NCBI GenBank assembly: GCA_009746045.1
Contig: RPFO01000079.1
Location: 52,501 to 116,500 of the forward strand
DNA from: Mesostigma viride
Lineage: Eukaryota; Streptophyta; Mesostigmatophyceae; Mesostigmatales; Mesostigmataceae
Length of the DNA: 64,000 nucleotides
Direction of reading: 5' to 3'
Shown here piece after piece: positions 42,278-52,800 of this stretch. Numbering within the stretch: position 1 is the first letter of the stretch; each line of letters starts with the position of its first letter. The position numbers and the translations under genes are program-made. The notes under the pieces are model-generated. The model was not told the origin of the DNA. It saw nothing but the letters and a program-made list of their open reading frames with translations, and ran no database searches.

Positions 42278-44587
42278 CTGGTGGGGCATGGGGGCGAGGA
42301 CATTCTCTTTGACACCCTCATTGACCTGGCGGCTGGTCGCGTTCCTCCCGCTGCGCGCGAGTGGTTAGCGGGCGCTCGCCTCCTCGCTCTGCTCAAGGGT
42401 GTCTTGCCCCCCCCCGAGGGCAAGGTGCGCCCGATCGCCTGCGGTGAGGTGCTCCGCAAGCTCGTGGGCAAAGTGATCTGCCGCCAAAAGGCGCCCGAGC
42501 TCCGTGCCTTTTTCTGCCCGCCCCTCGCAGCGGGTGAGACCTCGGTGGCGGCCGCCAGCTGGGGGTGACGACTCCAGGCGGGGCGGATATCCTCATCCAT
42601 TCGGTGCAGGCCTACCTCGAGGCCCATGCACCCCACCCACGCTGTCGTCAAGGTCGACTGCCACAACGCGTTCAACAGTCTGTCCCGCGCCAGCATGTTT
42701 GCGGCCGTCATGGAGTCCTTCGAGGACTTGTACGCTTGGACAGCCGTGTGCTACGGCCAGCCCGGCCAACTAGTTCACATCATGGAGGACGGCACTCGCG
42801 GCGGCCTGCTGTCGCGGTCGGGCACCCAGCAAGGGGACCCCCTGGGACCCCTGTACTTTGCCGCCCCCCTCCAGGGTTGCCTCCAAGCGGTCCATGCTGC
42901 CCACCCGGCGGTCGCTATTCAGGCCTACTTGGATGATATCTACCTTCTGGGCCCTGTGCCGGACACCACCGCGGCTCTGCTGGCACTGCAGACCGCGGTG
43001 GCCGACATCAACCTCCAGTTGACCCTGGCCAAGTGCGCGGTGTACTCGCCTCAAGGTGATTGCTCCGGCTTTCCGCCCCAGCTCTTGGGCCGGGACGAGC
43101 GCCTCCATGGGTTGGATGTCCTCGGCGTTCCGGTTGGCGACCCCGAGTTTGGCATCGATGCTCTGCGGGCCGCCCTCGACGGCCCGCACTGAGGTACTGC
43201 CCTTGATTGCGCGCCTTCATGATTCGCAGACCAAGGGTCTGCTTCTGTGGTTTTGCGCTCACCCTCGCGTCGTTCACTGGCTCCGGGGCGCTCTTCCGGC
43301 TCAGGTCCGGCTGGCCGCCGAGGGCCACGACAAACGCATCCAGTCGGCCTTGGCGCAGCTGGTCCCGGGCCCCGACCTCCCGCCACATGCTATTCGCATT
43401 GCCTCCCTGCCTGCACGGATGGGTGGCTGTGGTCTGACTCGTGCCGCCCGGCTGGCCCCAGCAGCATTTTTGGGCTCCGTCGCTCAGTCGTGGGCGGAAA
43501 GCTGCCGGCTCCTGCCCCTTTTGGCAACGGCAGCGCCTGACCTCCTGGACCACAGCAGCCCTTTGCCCTTCGTCACCGCCATCCATGCAGGAGGCCTATG
43601 CTGAGATCCAGCAGGCCTGTTCTCCCGTCCGTGCCGCTCAGGCGGTACAGCGCCACCTCCCTCGCGGCACTCCCTCGGTCGCCTCCGTTCAATCTCCCGC
43701 CGCATTCCCTGCTCGCGTCATCGATAAACACCAGAAAACCTACGCGGGTATTCTGCACACGGCTGATTGGGTGGCTCTTTTCGCGGACCTCAACGCCCAG
43801 GGACGTGCGTGGCTGTTCTCGCTTTAATTGCGGAGTGTGGGCTCGGCGTACCTTCGTGCTCTTCCCATGGCCCCCCCATTCGCCTTGGCTCCCATGCAGC
43901 CACTACTCGGTGGCGCTCCGGCACCAGCTATTTGCCCCGCAGCCTCTTGTTCCGGCCGGGCGGCCTTGTGGTAGCTGTGGGCAGCCGCTGGATCCCACGG
44001 GGACTCACTACCTTGCCTGCATGGGGGGCCAACAGAATCAGAATTGGTATTTGTATTTGCACACTGTCCTCCTGACGGTGGTGCTCGCCATGATTCGGTC
44101 GGTTTTCCCCCACGCGAACATCCGGTCCGAGGATGCGGATGGCGCTGCCTTCTATTCCCCCAACCACCGGCCTGACATCCTGGTGCTGGACTTTGAGGGG
44201 GGTGGCCGGCATCTGCTTATTGACGTTTCGGTGGCGCGGCCCTTGGCTCTTAGCCACGTGGCTGGGGCCTCCCTCACGGCAGGTTACACGGCGGACCGGG
44301 CGGAGCGGGCCAAGCTCCTGGCCTACGGCGACGTCGGGCACCATCGTGTGGTGCCCTTTGTCCTGGAGGAGTTTGGGGCCATGGGGCCCCTGACCTCCGC
44401 CTTCTTCAAGGAGTGTTGCCGGCTCCGGGAGGACCGGCTGGACCTGGAGGGCCAGCGGGCCCCATGGTCGGCGCGGACCTGGACGTCATATTGGCGTCAG
44501 CGCTTGTCGGTGGCGCTGACTCGGGCCATTGCTGACATCATGCTCCGCCGTACGCGGGCTGATTTTGCGGTGCAGCAGGGCTATTAG
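42278..44587 (+). pseudogene. Family B RT-CCHC-RLE ORF, frameshifted copy
   Basis: Near-identical to 44862-47072 but broken. A 2-bp insertion near 42550 ends one frame; 4-bp insertions creating CATGCA at 42625, 43584 and 43893 and a 1-bp change near 43180 shift others. Motifs still legible: VKVDCHNAFNSLSR, SGTQQGDPLGPLYF, AYLDDIYLLG, CGSCGQPLDPTGTHYLAC, RPDILVLDF...LLIDVSV. The last 280 codons are open and end at 44587. Confidence 0.8.
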
Positions 44588-44727
44588 GTTCCTCCCGTTA
44601 GGCGTTTCCATTGGTCTTATCGTAGTATAGAGCTTTGACATGGCTCTGTATATAGGTTTATAGCTGGGCGTTTGCTTTGGTTTGAGTGATTTCACTCTGC
44701 TGTAAGTAATTATATTTTTAATATATA
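42278..44727 (+). mobile_element. Family B (RLE) LINE, 5'-truncated plus-strand copy
   Basis: Starts inside the RT (GHGGEDILFDTLIDLAAGRV) and runs through stop and 3' UTR to the AT tail at about 44727, where it meets the minus-strand copy tail to tail. The left boundary coincides with the direct repeat ATATATATGAGAAGCTG (42264-42280), found again at 52784-52800. Confidence 0.8.
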
Positions 44728-44861
44728 TTAAAAATATAATTACTTACAGCAGAGTGAAATCACTCAAACCAAAGCAAACGCCCAGCTATAAACCTATATA
44801 CAGAGCCATGTCAAAGCTCTATACTACGATAAGACCAATGGAAACGCCTAACGGGAGGAAC

Positions 44862-47072
44862 CTAATAGCCCTGCTGCACCGCAAAATCAGCCCGCGTACG
44901 GCGGAGCATGATGTCAGCCATGGCCCGAGTCAGCGCCACCGACAAGCGCTGACGCCAATATGACGTCCAGGTCCGCGCCGACCATGGGGCCCGCTGGCCC
45001 TCCAGGTCCAGCCGGTCCTCCCGGAGCCGGCAACACTCCTTGAAGAAGGCGGAGGTCAGGGGCCCCATGGCCCCAAACTCCTCCAGGACAAAGGGCACCA
45101 CACGATGGTGCCCGACGTCGCCGTAGGCCAGGAGCTTGGCCCGCTCCGCCCGGTCCGCCGTGTAACCTGCCGTGAGGGAGGCCCCAGCCACGTGGCTAAG
45201 AGCCAAGGGCCGCGCCACCGAAACGTCAATAAGCAGATGCCGGCCACCCCCCTCAAAGTCCAGCACCACGATGTCAGGCCGGTGGTTGGGGGAATAGAAG
45301 GCAGCGCCATCCGCATCCTCGGACCGGATGTTCGCGTGGGGGAAAACCGACCGAATCATGGCGAGCACCACCGTCAGGAGGACAGTGTGCAAATACAAAT
45401 ACCAATTCTGATTCTGTTGGCCCCCCATGCAGGCAAGGTAGTGAGTCCCCGTGGGATCCAGCGGCTGCCCACAGCTACCACAAGGCCGCCCGGCCGGAAC
45501 AAGAGGCTGCGGGGCAAATAGCTGGTGCCGGAGCGCCACCGAGTAGTGGCTGGGAGCCAAGGCGAATGGGGGGGCCATGGGAAGAGCACGAAGGTACGCC
45601 GAGCCCACACTCCGCAAGGAAAGCGAGAACAGCCACGCACGTCCCTGGGCGTTGAGGTCCGCGAAAAGAGCAATCCAATCAGCCGTGTGCAGAATACCCG
45701 CGTAGGTTTTCTGGTGTTTATCGATGACGCGAGCAGGGAATGCGGCGGGAGATTGAACGGAGGCGACCGAGGGAGTGCCGCGAGGGAGGTGGCGCTGTAC
45801 CGCCTGAGCGGCACGGACGGGAGAACAGGCCTGCTGGATCTCAGCATAGGCCTCCTGGATGGCGGTGACGAAGGGCAAAGGGCTGCTGGGGTCCAGGAGG
45901 TCAGGCGCTGCCGTTGCCAAAAGGGGCAGGAGCCGGCAGCTTTCCGCCCACGACTGAGCGACGGAGCCCAAAAATGCTGCTGGGGCCAGCCGGGCGGCAC
46001 GAGTCAGACCGCAGCCACCCATCCGTGCAGGCAGGGAGGCAATGCGAATAGCATGTGGCGGGAGGTCGGGGCCCGGGACCAGCTGCGCCAAGGCCGACTG
46101 GATGCGTTCGTCGTGGCCCTCGGCGGCCAGCCGGACCTGAGACGGAAGAGCGCCCCGGAGCCAGTGAACGACGCGAGGGTGAGCGCAAAACCACAGAAGC
46201 AGACCCTTGGTCTGCGAATCATGAAGGCGCGCAATCAAGGGCAGTACCTCAGTGCGTGCCTCGAGGGCGGCCCGCAGAGCATCGATGACAAACGCGGGGT
46301 CGCCAACCGGAACGCCGAGGACATCCAACCCATGGAGGCGCTCGTCCCGGCCCAAGAGCTGGGGCGGAAAGCCGGAGCAATCACCTTGGGGCGAGTACAC
46401 CGCGCACTTGGCAAGGGTCAACTGGAGGTTGATGTCGGCCACCGCGGTCTGCAGTGCCAGCAGAGCCGCGGTGGTGTCCGGCACAGGGCCCAGAAGGTAG
46501 ATATCATCCAAGTAGGCCTGAATAGCGACCGCCGGGTGGGCAGCATGGACCGCTTGGAGGCAACCCTGGAGGGGGGCGGCAAAGTACAGGGGTCCCAGGG
46601 GGTCCCCTTGCTGGGTGCCCGACCGCGACAGCAGGCCGCCGCGAGTGCCGTCCTCCATGATGTGAACCAGTTGGCCGGGCTGGCCGTAGCACACGGCTGT
46701 CCAAGCGTACAAGTCCTCGAAGGACTCCATGACGGCCGCAAACATGCTGGCGCGGGACAGACTGTTGAACGCGTTGTGGCAGTCGACCTTGACGACAGCG
46801 TGGGTGGGGTGGGCCTCGAGGTAGGCCTGCACCGAATGGATGAGGATATCCGCCCCGCCTGGAGTCGTCACCCCCAGCTGGGCCGCCACCGAGGTCTCAC
46901 CCGCTGCGAGGGGCGGGCAGAAAAAGGCACGGAGCTCGGGCGCCTTTTGGCGGCAGATCACTTTGCCCACGAGCTTGCGGAGCACCTCACCGCAGGCGAT
47001 CGGGCGCACCTTGCCCTCGGGGGGGGCAAGACACCCTTGAGCAGAGCGAGGAGGCGAGCGCCCGCTAACCAC
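44862..47072 (-). CDS. Family B reverse transcriptase + CCHC + restriction-like endonuclease (open segment)
   Basis: 736 open codons. RT motif A VKVDCHNAFNSLSR (Asp97), motif B SGTQQGDPLGP (about 151-161), motif C AYLDDIYLLG (Asp189, Asp190). A CCHC knuckle follows (Cys531, Cys534, His544, Cys548), then RLE motif HRPDIVVLDFEGGGRHLLID (Pro599-Asp600 and Asp616). It ends TRADFAVQQGY at 44862. Role: nicking target DNA and copying element RNA at the nick. The real protein continues upstream in another frame (47932-46958 overlaps by 115 bp in a G-rich run near 47030), so the apparent start at 47072 is not biological. No nonsense codon in the segment; best-preserved RLE copy here. Confidence 0.85.
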   Translation of the reverse strand: MVSGRSPPRSAQGCLAPPEGKVRPIACGEVLRKLVGKVICRQKAPELRAFFCPPLAAGETSVAAQLGVTTPGGADILIHSVQAYLEAHPTHAVVKVDCHNAFNSLSRASMFAAVMESFEDLYAWTAVCYGQPGQLVHIMEDGTRGGLLSRSGTQQGDPLGPLYFAAPLQGCLQAVHAAHPAVAIQAYLDDIYLLGPVPDTTAALLALQTAVADINLQLTLAKCAVYSPQGDCSGFPPQLLGRDERLHGLDVLGVPVGDPAFVIDALRAALEARTEVLPLIARLHDSQTKGLLLWFCAHPRVVHWLRGALPSQVRLAAEGHDERIQSALAQLVPGPDLPPHAIRIASLPARMGGCGLTRAARLAPAAFLGSVAQSWAESCRLLPLLATAAPDLLDPSSPLPFVTAIQEAYAEIQQACSPVRAAQAVQRHLPRGTPSVASVQSPAAFPARVIDKHQKTYAGILHTADWIALFADLNAQGRAWLFSLSLRSVGSAYLRALPMAPPFALAPSHYSVALRHQLFAPQPLVPAGRPCGSCGQPLDPTGTHYLACMGGQQNQNWYLYLHTVLLTVVLAMIRSVFPHANIRSEDADGAAFYSPNHRPDIVVLDFEGGGRHLLIDVSVARPLALSHVAGASLTAGYTADRAERAKLLAYGDVGHHRVVPFVLEEFGAMGPLTSAFFKECCRLREDRLDLEGQRAPWSARTWTSYWRQRLSVALTRAMADIMLRRTRADFAVQQGY

Positions 47073-50027
47073 TCGCGCGCAGCGGGAGGAACGCGACCAG
47101 CCGCCAGGTCAATGAGGGTGTCAAAGAGAATGTCCTCGCCCCCATGCCCCACCAGGACCTCCAAGTGCTCGTAGCGCCAGCCCGACGGCCCGGTAGAGGA
47201 AGCCCGCGGGACCGCACGCATCACCTCCAGGAAGCAGTCGCGGTCCAGCCGGAGGGGGGCCGGCAGGGGGTCCGGCACGGGCAGCTGGAATCCGGGCTCC
47301 GCAGGGTGAAGAGCCTCCAAGGCCGCCAGGGTAGCCGCATTGGCGGGGGCGAGCTTGGCCATTTCCAAGCGGGTCATGGCCCGGCTGAGCTGCCCCTCGC
47401 GGACGAGGCGGATGACGTCGGCGGCCACCCGCTCGAAGTTGACCTCCCCCGACAGCCGGGCCGTGCGCGGGGGCGGCACGCCAAACAGCCCCTCCCAGTC
47501 CCCCTGCAGAAAGCGTCGGCAACGGGCAATAACCGCACCCTGGAGGCCGCGCACACCACGCCCGAGAGGGGTGAGGAGCAGGCGGGGGGTCACCATGTGC
47601 AGTTTAAAGCCCAGCGGGTCGTCCGGAGCGGCGTGCATGCGCCGGAGAGAAACGATTGCACATTGCGCGAAAAGGCTACGCGCGCGGTGGGGGAGGTCGG
47701 TCAGGGTAGACGTCGGGTTGATGGCGCATGCATCCCAGGGAACCGTGTCAAGCCAACGCCAACTGGCCGAGTAGTCGGGCGGCGGGGGCTGGGAGCCGGT
47801 GGGAGCCGAGGCGGGAGGGGGGAGGGGGCCGGGACTGCTGGCCGGTTGAGGGGCCGTTGAGCAACACAGGCGCGCGCGTGCTGAGCGCGCCCGTGAATGG
47901 AGTACACCCGCTGGCAGTGAGCTTCCGGGCACCGGTAACAGCTCATGGCCTGCAGATCCGCCGCGCCGAGATCGGGGTGCACAGCGCGAAGGTGCTGGCA
48001 GAGGAGGTTACGGTTGTGGAACACACCCGCACACGGGGACCCCGTGGGAAGCAGCACGGCACACCGGTGAAGGCCGTCGGCGGGCGCTGAGTGGCGGGGA
48101 GCGGCGCCAGCAAAGGCAGGACGTGGGGCCTGCGGCGTCTCCCCAGCCGGGCCGGCAGGCGCGCGCACCACGACCCGACCAGCGCCCGGCAGGCCCGCCG
48201 GGGCCACGGAGGAGGCAGTGCCCACCGGGGAGACCCCCAGCGGAGGGGGATCGAGAACGCCGGCGCCCCTCCCAGGGGGACTCGCCAGCGCGCCCGCGAC
48301 CACCCCAGGCCCCGGCAACGAGGCCGGGGGCGGCGGCCGAGGGGTCGGGGAGGCAGCTGGCCCCGGGGCCCGGTGGGGACCCGGCAGGGGACCCAGCGAG
48401 ACCGGGGGCGGGCCGAGAGGAAGCGCAGTCCCAGGGGGCGGCACAACAGCCCGGCACAACGGGCAGCGCGGCACGGAGTGGAGCAAGCTGCGCGCGATGC
48501 ACGCTTGATGGAATGTGTGGCCGCACGCGGGCAGGCGACACAAGCCATCCCCCGGCCGGAAGGGCTCAAGGCAGATGGCACAGGAGCCCGACTCGGGGTC
48601 GTCCCCCTCCAGAAGGGACCGGACATGAGGGGGGGCGGGTCCCAGCCGGCCTCCCAGCAACCCGGGAGAGCGGCAATCTGGGCGCGCGAGAGGATGCCGA
48701 CCGGTTGGTCAGCCGCGGGGTGCCATTCGTGCGGGATGCCTGCCAACTCCAGGATGTCGTGGAGGAAGGCAGAAACAGGCGTCCCCGCGGTTAGGGGCTG
48801 GGCGCGCCCGGCCGAGTCCACCAAGATGGCCTGGCCGCCCTGAACCGCGATGGGGGCCCCGAACTCCACACGCAGCATGGCGGCCTGCGCCAGGCTGAGG
48901 GAGGTGATGAGAAAGCCCCCACTGGCAACCGGGCCGGGAGGCGGGGCCTGGGCGTCCAAGAAGAGGCGAAGCTGCCGCGGGGACATGAGGCCCAGGTCGG
49001 CGCCGCCCGCGAGGTAGGCCGCCCGCACCGAGACCTGTGCGTCTCGAGCCACCGCCGTGACGAACTCGACCACCTCCTGACCCACCCGCTCGTCCAGGGA
49101 AAGCAGCTCTTCCTGCCGGGCGGCCGGGAGATGCCACGGCAGCCGGCAGCCGGCGTGATATCCTTCCAAGACATACCCCCAAAGAGTCGAGGCCGTCACC
49201 GGGGGGCGGCGGAAAGAAATGTCGCCCGCACCTGCGCAACTAGGGCCAGGAAGGCCGGGGGCCTAGGGAGCGAGGGGAAGGCGGCCTGGAGCCCGACCGC
49301 GTCCAGCAACAAAGGGCAGTACGCCCAAGAAAAGGTGGCGCGGCCCACCACGCCGACAATGTGCGAGGGCGGCCACGAGGTGAACGCGTGGGCCCGGGGG
49401 CCGCCGTCCCACGCGGCAAGGACGGGGGTGGCGGCTGGGTGGCCAACCGCGGCCGGGGGAAGGGAGGCCAGAGCGTCGGGGAGCGAGGGGCCGGGGGCGG
49501 GCGCCGGGGTCGCCAGGCCCGCCGGGGGTCGGCCGGGCCAGCCCAGGCGACAGCGCCGCGCCCCCGTCGGCGGGGCCAGGCGACGGGTGGGGCCCCGGGG
49601 CCGAGGGCGCCAGGGCCCGAGCAACGGCGGCCCCATCGGGCAGGCCACGGCCCGCCCCGAGGGCCTCGGCAGGGGGGCACACGGGGCAGGGGGCCGGAGC
49701 ACCCAGCGGGGAGGGCAGCCCGGGGGCCCGCCGGGGGGGACAGCGCGGGCACGTCCAGGAGCCCGGCGGGACCCGGTAGAGCCGGGGAGTAAGACACTGC
49801 AAGTGCCACCCGGAATTGCAAGCATCACAAACTAACATGTGGTGCCCGCGGTGCCCGCTCCGGCAGACCTCGCAGACCAAGGAGGGGGAGACCGGGGCGC
49901 CCGAGCCCCCCGCAGCCGGGTCGCCCACCTCCGCAAGAAGGGCCGCAAGCCGAGAGGACCGCCGAGGCGCCAACCGGGGAGCGGGGGAGCCGTTGGGCGA
50001 AGGGGGTCGTGGGTCGTCCATGAACAA
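46958..50027 (-). pseudogene. Family B N-terminal region: PHD, RING-H2 and C2H2-like fingers
   Basis: Frames used: 50027-49263, a second frame for about 49500-49196, 49199 to about 48640, 48660-47701, and 47932-46958. The PHD finger (49740-49877) has VCEVCRSG, HMLVCDACNSGWHLQC and WTCPRC, a full Cys4-His-Cys3 set. RING-H2 (48454-48582) has CAICLEPF, CGHTFHQAC and CPLC with all eight ligands. C2H2-like fingers follow (HNRNLLCQHLRAVH; CYRCPEAHCQRVYS then HGRAQH). The last part (EVNFERVAADVIRLVREG; ASSTGPSGWRYEHLEVLVGH) leads into the RT. Either one protein with about four frameshift mutations or two ORFs. PHD suggests histone-tail reading and RING ubiquitin ligation; both are inferred. Confidence 0.7.
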
Positions 50028-50049
50028 TCAGGGCAGGCGTGGCAGCCAC

Positions 50050-50130
50050 CGAGGGGGGGGGCGGGGGGTGTGGGGGGCGGAGCCCCCCACGCGGGGGGTT
50101 TGGGGGGCGGCAGCCCCCCAACGCGCTGCG
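50050..50130 (-). promoter_or_regulatory. GC-rich leader hairpins of family B
   Basis: Two strong inverted repeats, GTGGGGGGCGGAGCCCCCCAC and TGGGGGGCGGCAGCCCCCCA, lie between the monomer array and the first ORF. They would form stable RNA hairpins in the 5' UTR. I do not recognise a self-cleaving ribozyme core. Confidence 0.5.
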
Positions 50131-50135
50131 GTCGC

Positions 50136-52580
50136 GGTACCGCCTGCCGTCCGGCACTTTGAAGCCCGCCGGTGCTATAATTCCTATCGTCCACGCATGT
50201 TTTCCCCTGCCTCAAACCGCACGTTGCATTTAAATCTGGAGCCCAAAATTCACTGAAAACGTGTGCCAGCCGGTAGCAAACTGGGCCAAGCTGCCACGGA
50301 ATGGTGGTACCGCCTGCCGTCCGGCACTTTGAAGCCCGCCGGTGCTATAATTCCTATCGTCCACGCATGTTTTCCCCTGCCTCAAACCGCACGTTGCATT
50401 TAAATCTGGAGCCCAAAATTCACTGAAAACGTGTGCCAGCCGGTAGCAAACTGGGCCAAGCTGCCACGGAATGGTGGTACCGCCTGCCGTCCGGCACTTT
50501 GAAGCCCGCCGGTGCTATAATTCCTATCGTCCACGCATGTTTTCCCCTGCCTCAAACCGCACGTTGCATTTAAATCTGGAGCCCAAAATTCACTGAAAAC
50601 GTGTGCCAGCCGGTAGCAAACTGGGCCAAGCTGCCACGGAATGGTGGTACCGCCTGCCGTCCGGCACTTTGAAGCCCGCCGGTGCTATAATTCCTATCGT
50701 CCACGCATGTTTTCCCCTGCCTCAAACCGCACGTTGCATTTAAATCTGGAGCCCAAAATTCACTGAAAACGTGTGCCAGCCGGTAGCAAACTGGGCCAAG
50801 CTGCCACGGAATGGTGGTACCGCCTGCCGTCCGGCACTTTGAAGCCCGCCGGTGCTATAATTCCTATCGTCCACGCATGTTTTCCCCTGCCTCAAACCGC
50901 ACGTTGCATTTAAATCTGGAGCCCAAAATTCACTGAAAACGTGTGCCAGCCGGTAGCAAACTGGGCCAAGCTGCCACGGAATGGTGGTACCGCCTGCCGT
51001 CCGGCACTTTGAAGCCCGCCGGTGCTATAATTCCTATCGTCCACGCATGTTTTCCCCTGCCTCAAACCGCACGTTGCATTTAAATCTGGAGCCCAAAATT
51101 CACTGAAAACGTGTGCCAGCCGGTAGCAAACTGGGCCAAGCTGCCACGGAATGGTGGTACCGCCTGCCGTCCGGCACTTTGAAGCCCGCCGGTGCTATAA
51201 TTCCTATCGTCCACGCATGTTTTCCCCTGCCTCAAACCGCACGTTGCATTTAAATCTGGAGCCCAAAATTCACTGAAAACGTGTGCCAGCCGGTAGCAAA
51301 CTGGGCCAAGCTGCCACGGAATGGTGGTACCGCCTGCCGTCCGGCACTTTGAAGCCCGCCGGTGCTATAATTCCTATCGTCCACGCATGTTTTCCCCTGC
51401 CTCAAACCGCACGTTGCATTTAAATCTGGAGCCCAAAATTCACTGAAAACGTGTGCCAGCCGGTAGCAAACTGGGCCAAGCTGCCACGGAATGGTGGTAC
51501 CGCCTGCCGTCCGGCACTTTGAAGCCCGCCGGTGCTATAATTCCTATCGTCCACGCATGTTTTCCCCTGCCTCAAACCGCACGTTGCATTTAAATCTGGA
51601 GCCCAAAATTCACTGAAAACGTGTGCCAGCCGGTAGCAAACTGGGCCAAGCTGCCACGGAATGGTGGTACCGCCTGCCGTCCGGCACTTTGAAGCCCGCC
51701 GGTGCTATAATTCCTATCGTCCACGCATGTTTTCCCCTGCCTCAAACCGCACGTTGCATTTAAATCTGGAGCCCAAAATTCACTGAAAACGTGTGCCAGC
51801 CGGTAGCAAACTGGGCCAAGCTGCCACGGAATGGTGGTACCGCCTGCCGTCCGGCACTTTGAAGCCCGCCGGTGCTATAATTCCTATCGTCCACGCATGT
51901 TTTCCCCTGCCTCAAACCGCACGTTGCATTTAAATCTGGAGCCCAAAATTCACTGAAAACGTGTGCCAGCCGGTAGCAAACTGGGCCAAGCTGCCACGGA
52001 ATGGTGGTACCGCCTGCCGTCCGGCACTTTGAAGCCCGCCGGTGCTATAATTCCTATCGTCCACGCATGTTTTCCCCTGCCTCAAACCGCACGTTGCATT
52101 TAAATCTGGAGCCCAAAATTCACTGAAAACGTGTGCCAGCCGGTAGCAAACTGGGCCAAGCTGCCACGGAATGGTGGTACCGCCTGCCGTCCGGCACTTT
52201 GAAGCCCGCCGGTGCTATAATTCCTATCGTCCACGCATGTTTTCCCCTGCCTCAAACCGCACGTTGCATTTAAATCTGGAGCCCAAAATTCACTGAAAAC
52301 GTGTGCCAGCCGGTAGCAAACTGGGCCAAGCTGCCACGGAATGGTGGTACCGCCTGCCGTCCGGCACTTGGAAGCCCGCCGGTGCTATAATTCCTATCGT
52401 CCACGCATGTTTTCCCCTGCCTCAAACCGCACGTTGCATTTAAATCTGGAGCCCAAAATGCACTGAAAACGTGTGCCAGCCGGTAGCAAACTGGGCCAAG
52501 CTGCCACGGAATGGTGGTACCGCCTGCCGTCCGGCACTTGGAAGCCCGCCGGTGCTATAATTCCTATCGTCCACGCATGT
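50136..52580. repeat. 170-bp tandem array, 14 units plus a partial
   Basis: Unit starts (ATGGTGGTACCGCC phase) fall every 170 bp from 50131 to 52511. The inner units appear identical by eye. The outermost full unit (52341-52510) has T-to-G changes, and the following partial unit shares one of them. The last unit breaks off at CCACGCATGTTTTT. Each unit contains GGTGCTATAATTCCTATCG and a TTTAAAT motif. The array directly abuts the 5' end of the family B coding region, so promoter-like monomers are a good reading; a satellite of nucleosomal period is the alternative. Confidence 0.9.
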
Positions 52581-52583
52581 TTT

Positions 52584-52783
52584 TCCTTGAAGAAGGCGGA
52601 GGTCAGGGGCCCCATGGCCCCAAACTCCTCCAGGACAAAGGGCACCACACGATGGTGCCCGACGTCGCCGTAGGCCAGGAGCTTGGCCCGCTCCGCCCGG
52701 TCCGCCGTGTAACCTGCCGTGAGGGAGGCCCCAGCCACGTGGCTAAGAGCCAAGGGCCGCGCCACCGAAACGTCAATAAGCAG
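52584..52783 (-). mobile_element. Family B RLE fragment upstream of the monomer array
   Basis: 200 bp of the RLE region in the same orientation (LLIDVSVARPLALSHVAGAS to TSAFFKE), cut on both sides. Its outer edge adjoins ATATATATGAGAAGCTG (52784-52800). Confidence 0.8.
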
Positions 52784-52800
52784 ATATATATGAGAAGCTG

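Larger units (their letters stand above)
42278..47155. repeat. Tail-to-tail inverted repeat, about 2.4 kb per arm
   Basis: Arms 42278-44727 and 44728-47155 are family B copies in opposite orientation whose 3' tails meet at an AT palindrome (TTTTTAATATATATTAAAAA, about 44716-44735) with essentially no spacer. Arms are nearly identical except for a handful of small indels. Confidence 0.85.
44728..52580 (-). mobile_element. Most complete family B element: RLE-type LINE with 5' monomer array
   Basis: Minus strand, 5' to 3': tandem 170-bp monomers (52580-50136), a GC-rich leader with two hairpins (about 50050-50125), a long coding region from 50027 to 44862 in several frames, a 3' UTR of about 130 bp, and the tail TTTTTAATATAT. 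Encoded modules in order: PHD finger, unknown region, RING-H2 finger, C2H2-like fingers, RT, CCHC knuckle, restriction-like endonuclease. A C-terminal RLE places it with the R2/NeSL/R4-type LINEs rather than the L1 group seen elsewhere here. Confidence 0.8.

Noticed and set aside
47128..49835. Plus-strand ORFs of 140-250 codons opposite the PHD/RING region
   Set aside because: Arg/Gly/Pro-rich shadows; all zinc ligands and RT motifs are on the minus strand.
50136..52580. CRISPR array
   Set aside because: The 170-bp units are contiguous with no unique spacers, and the context is eukaryotic.
50136..52580. Hammerhead-ribozyme retrozyme repeat
   Set aside because: No CUGANGA...GAAA core on either strand of the 170-bp unit.
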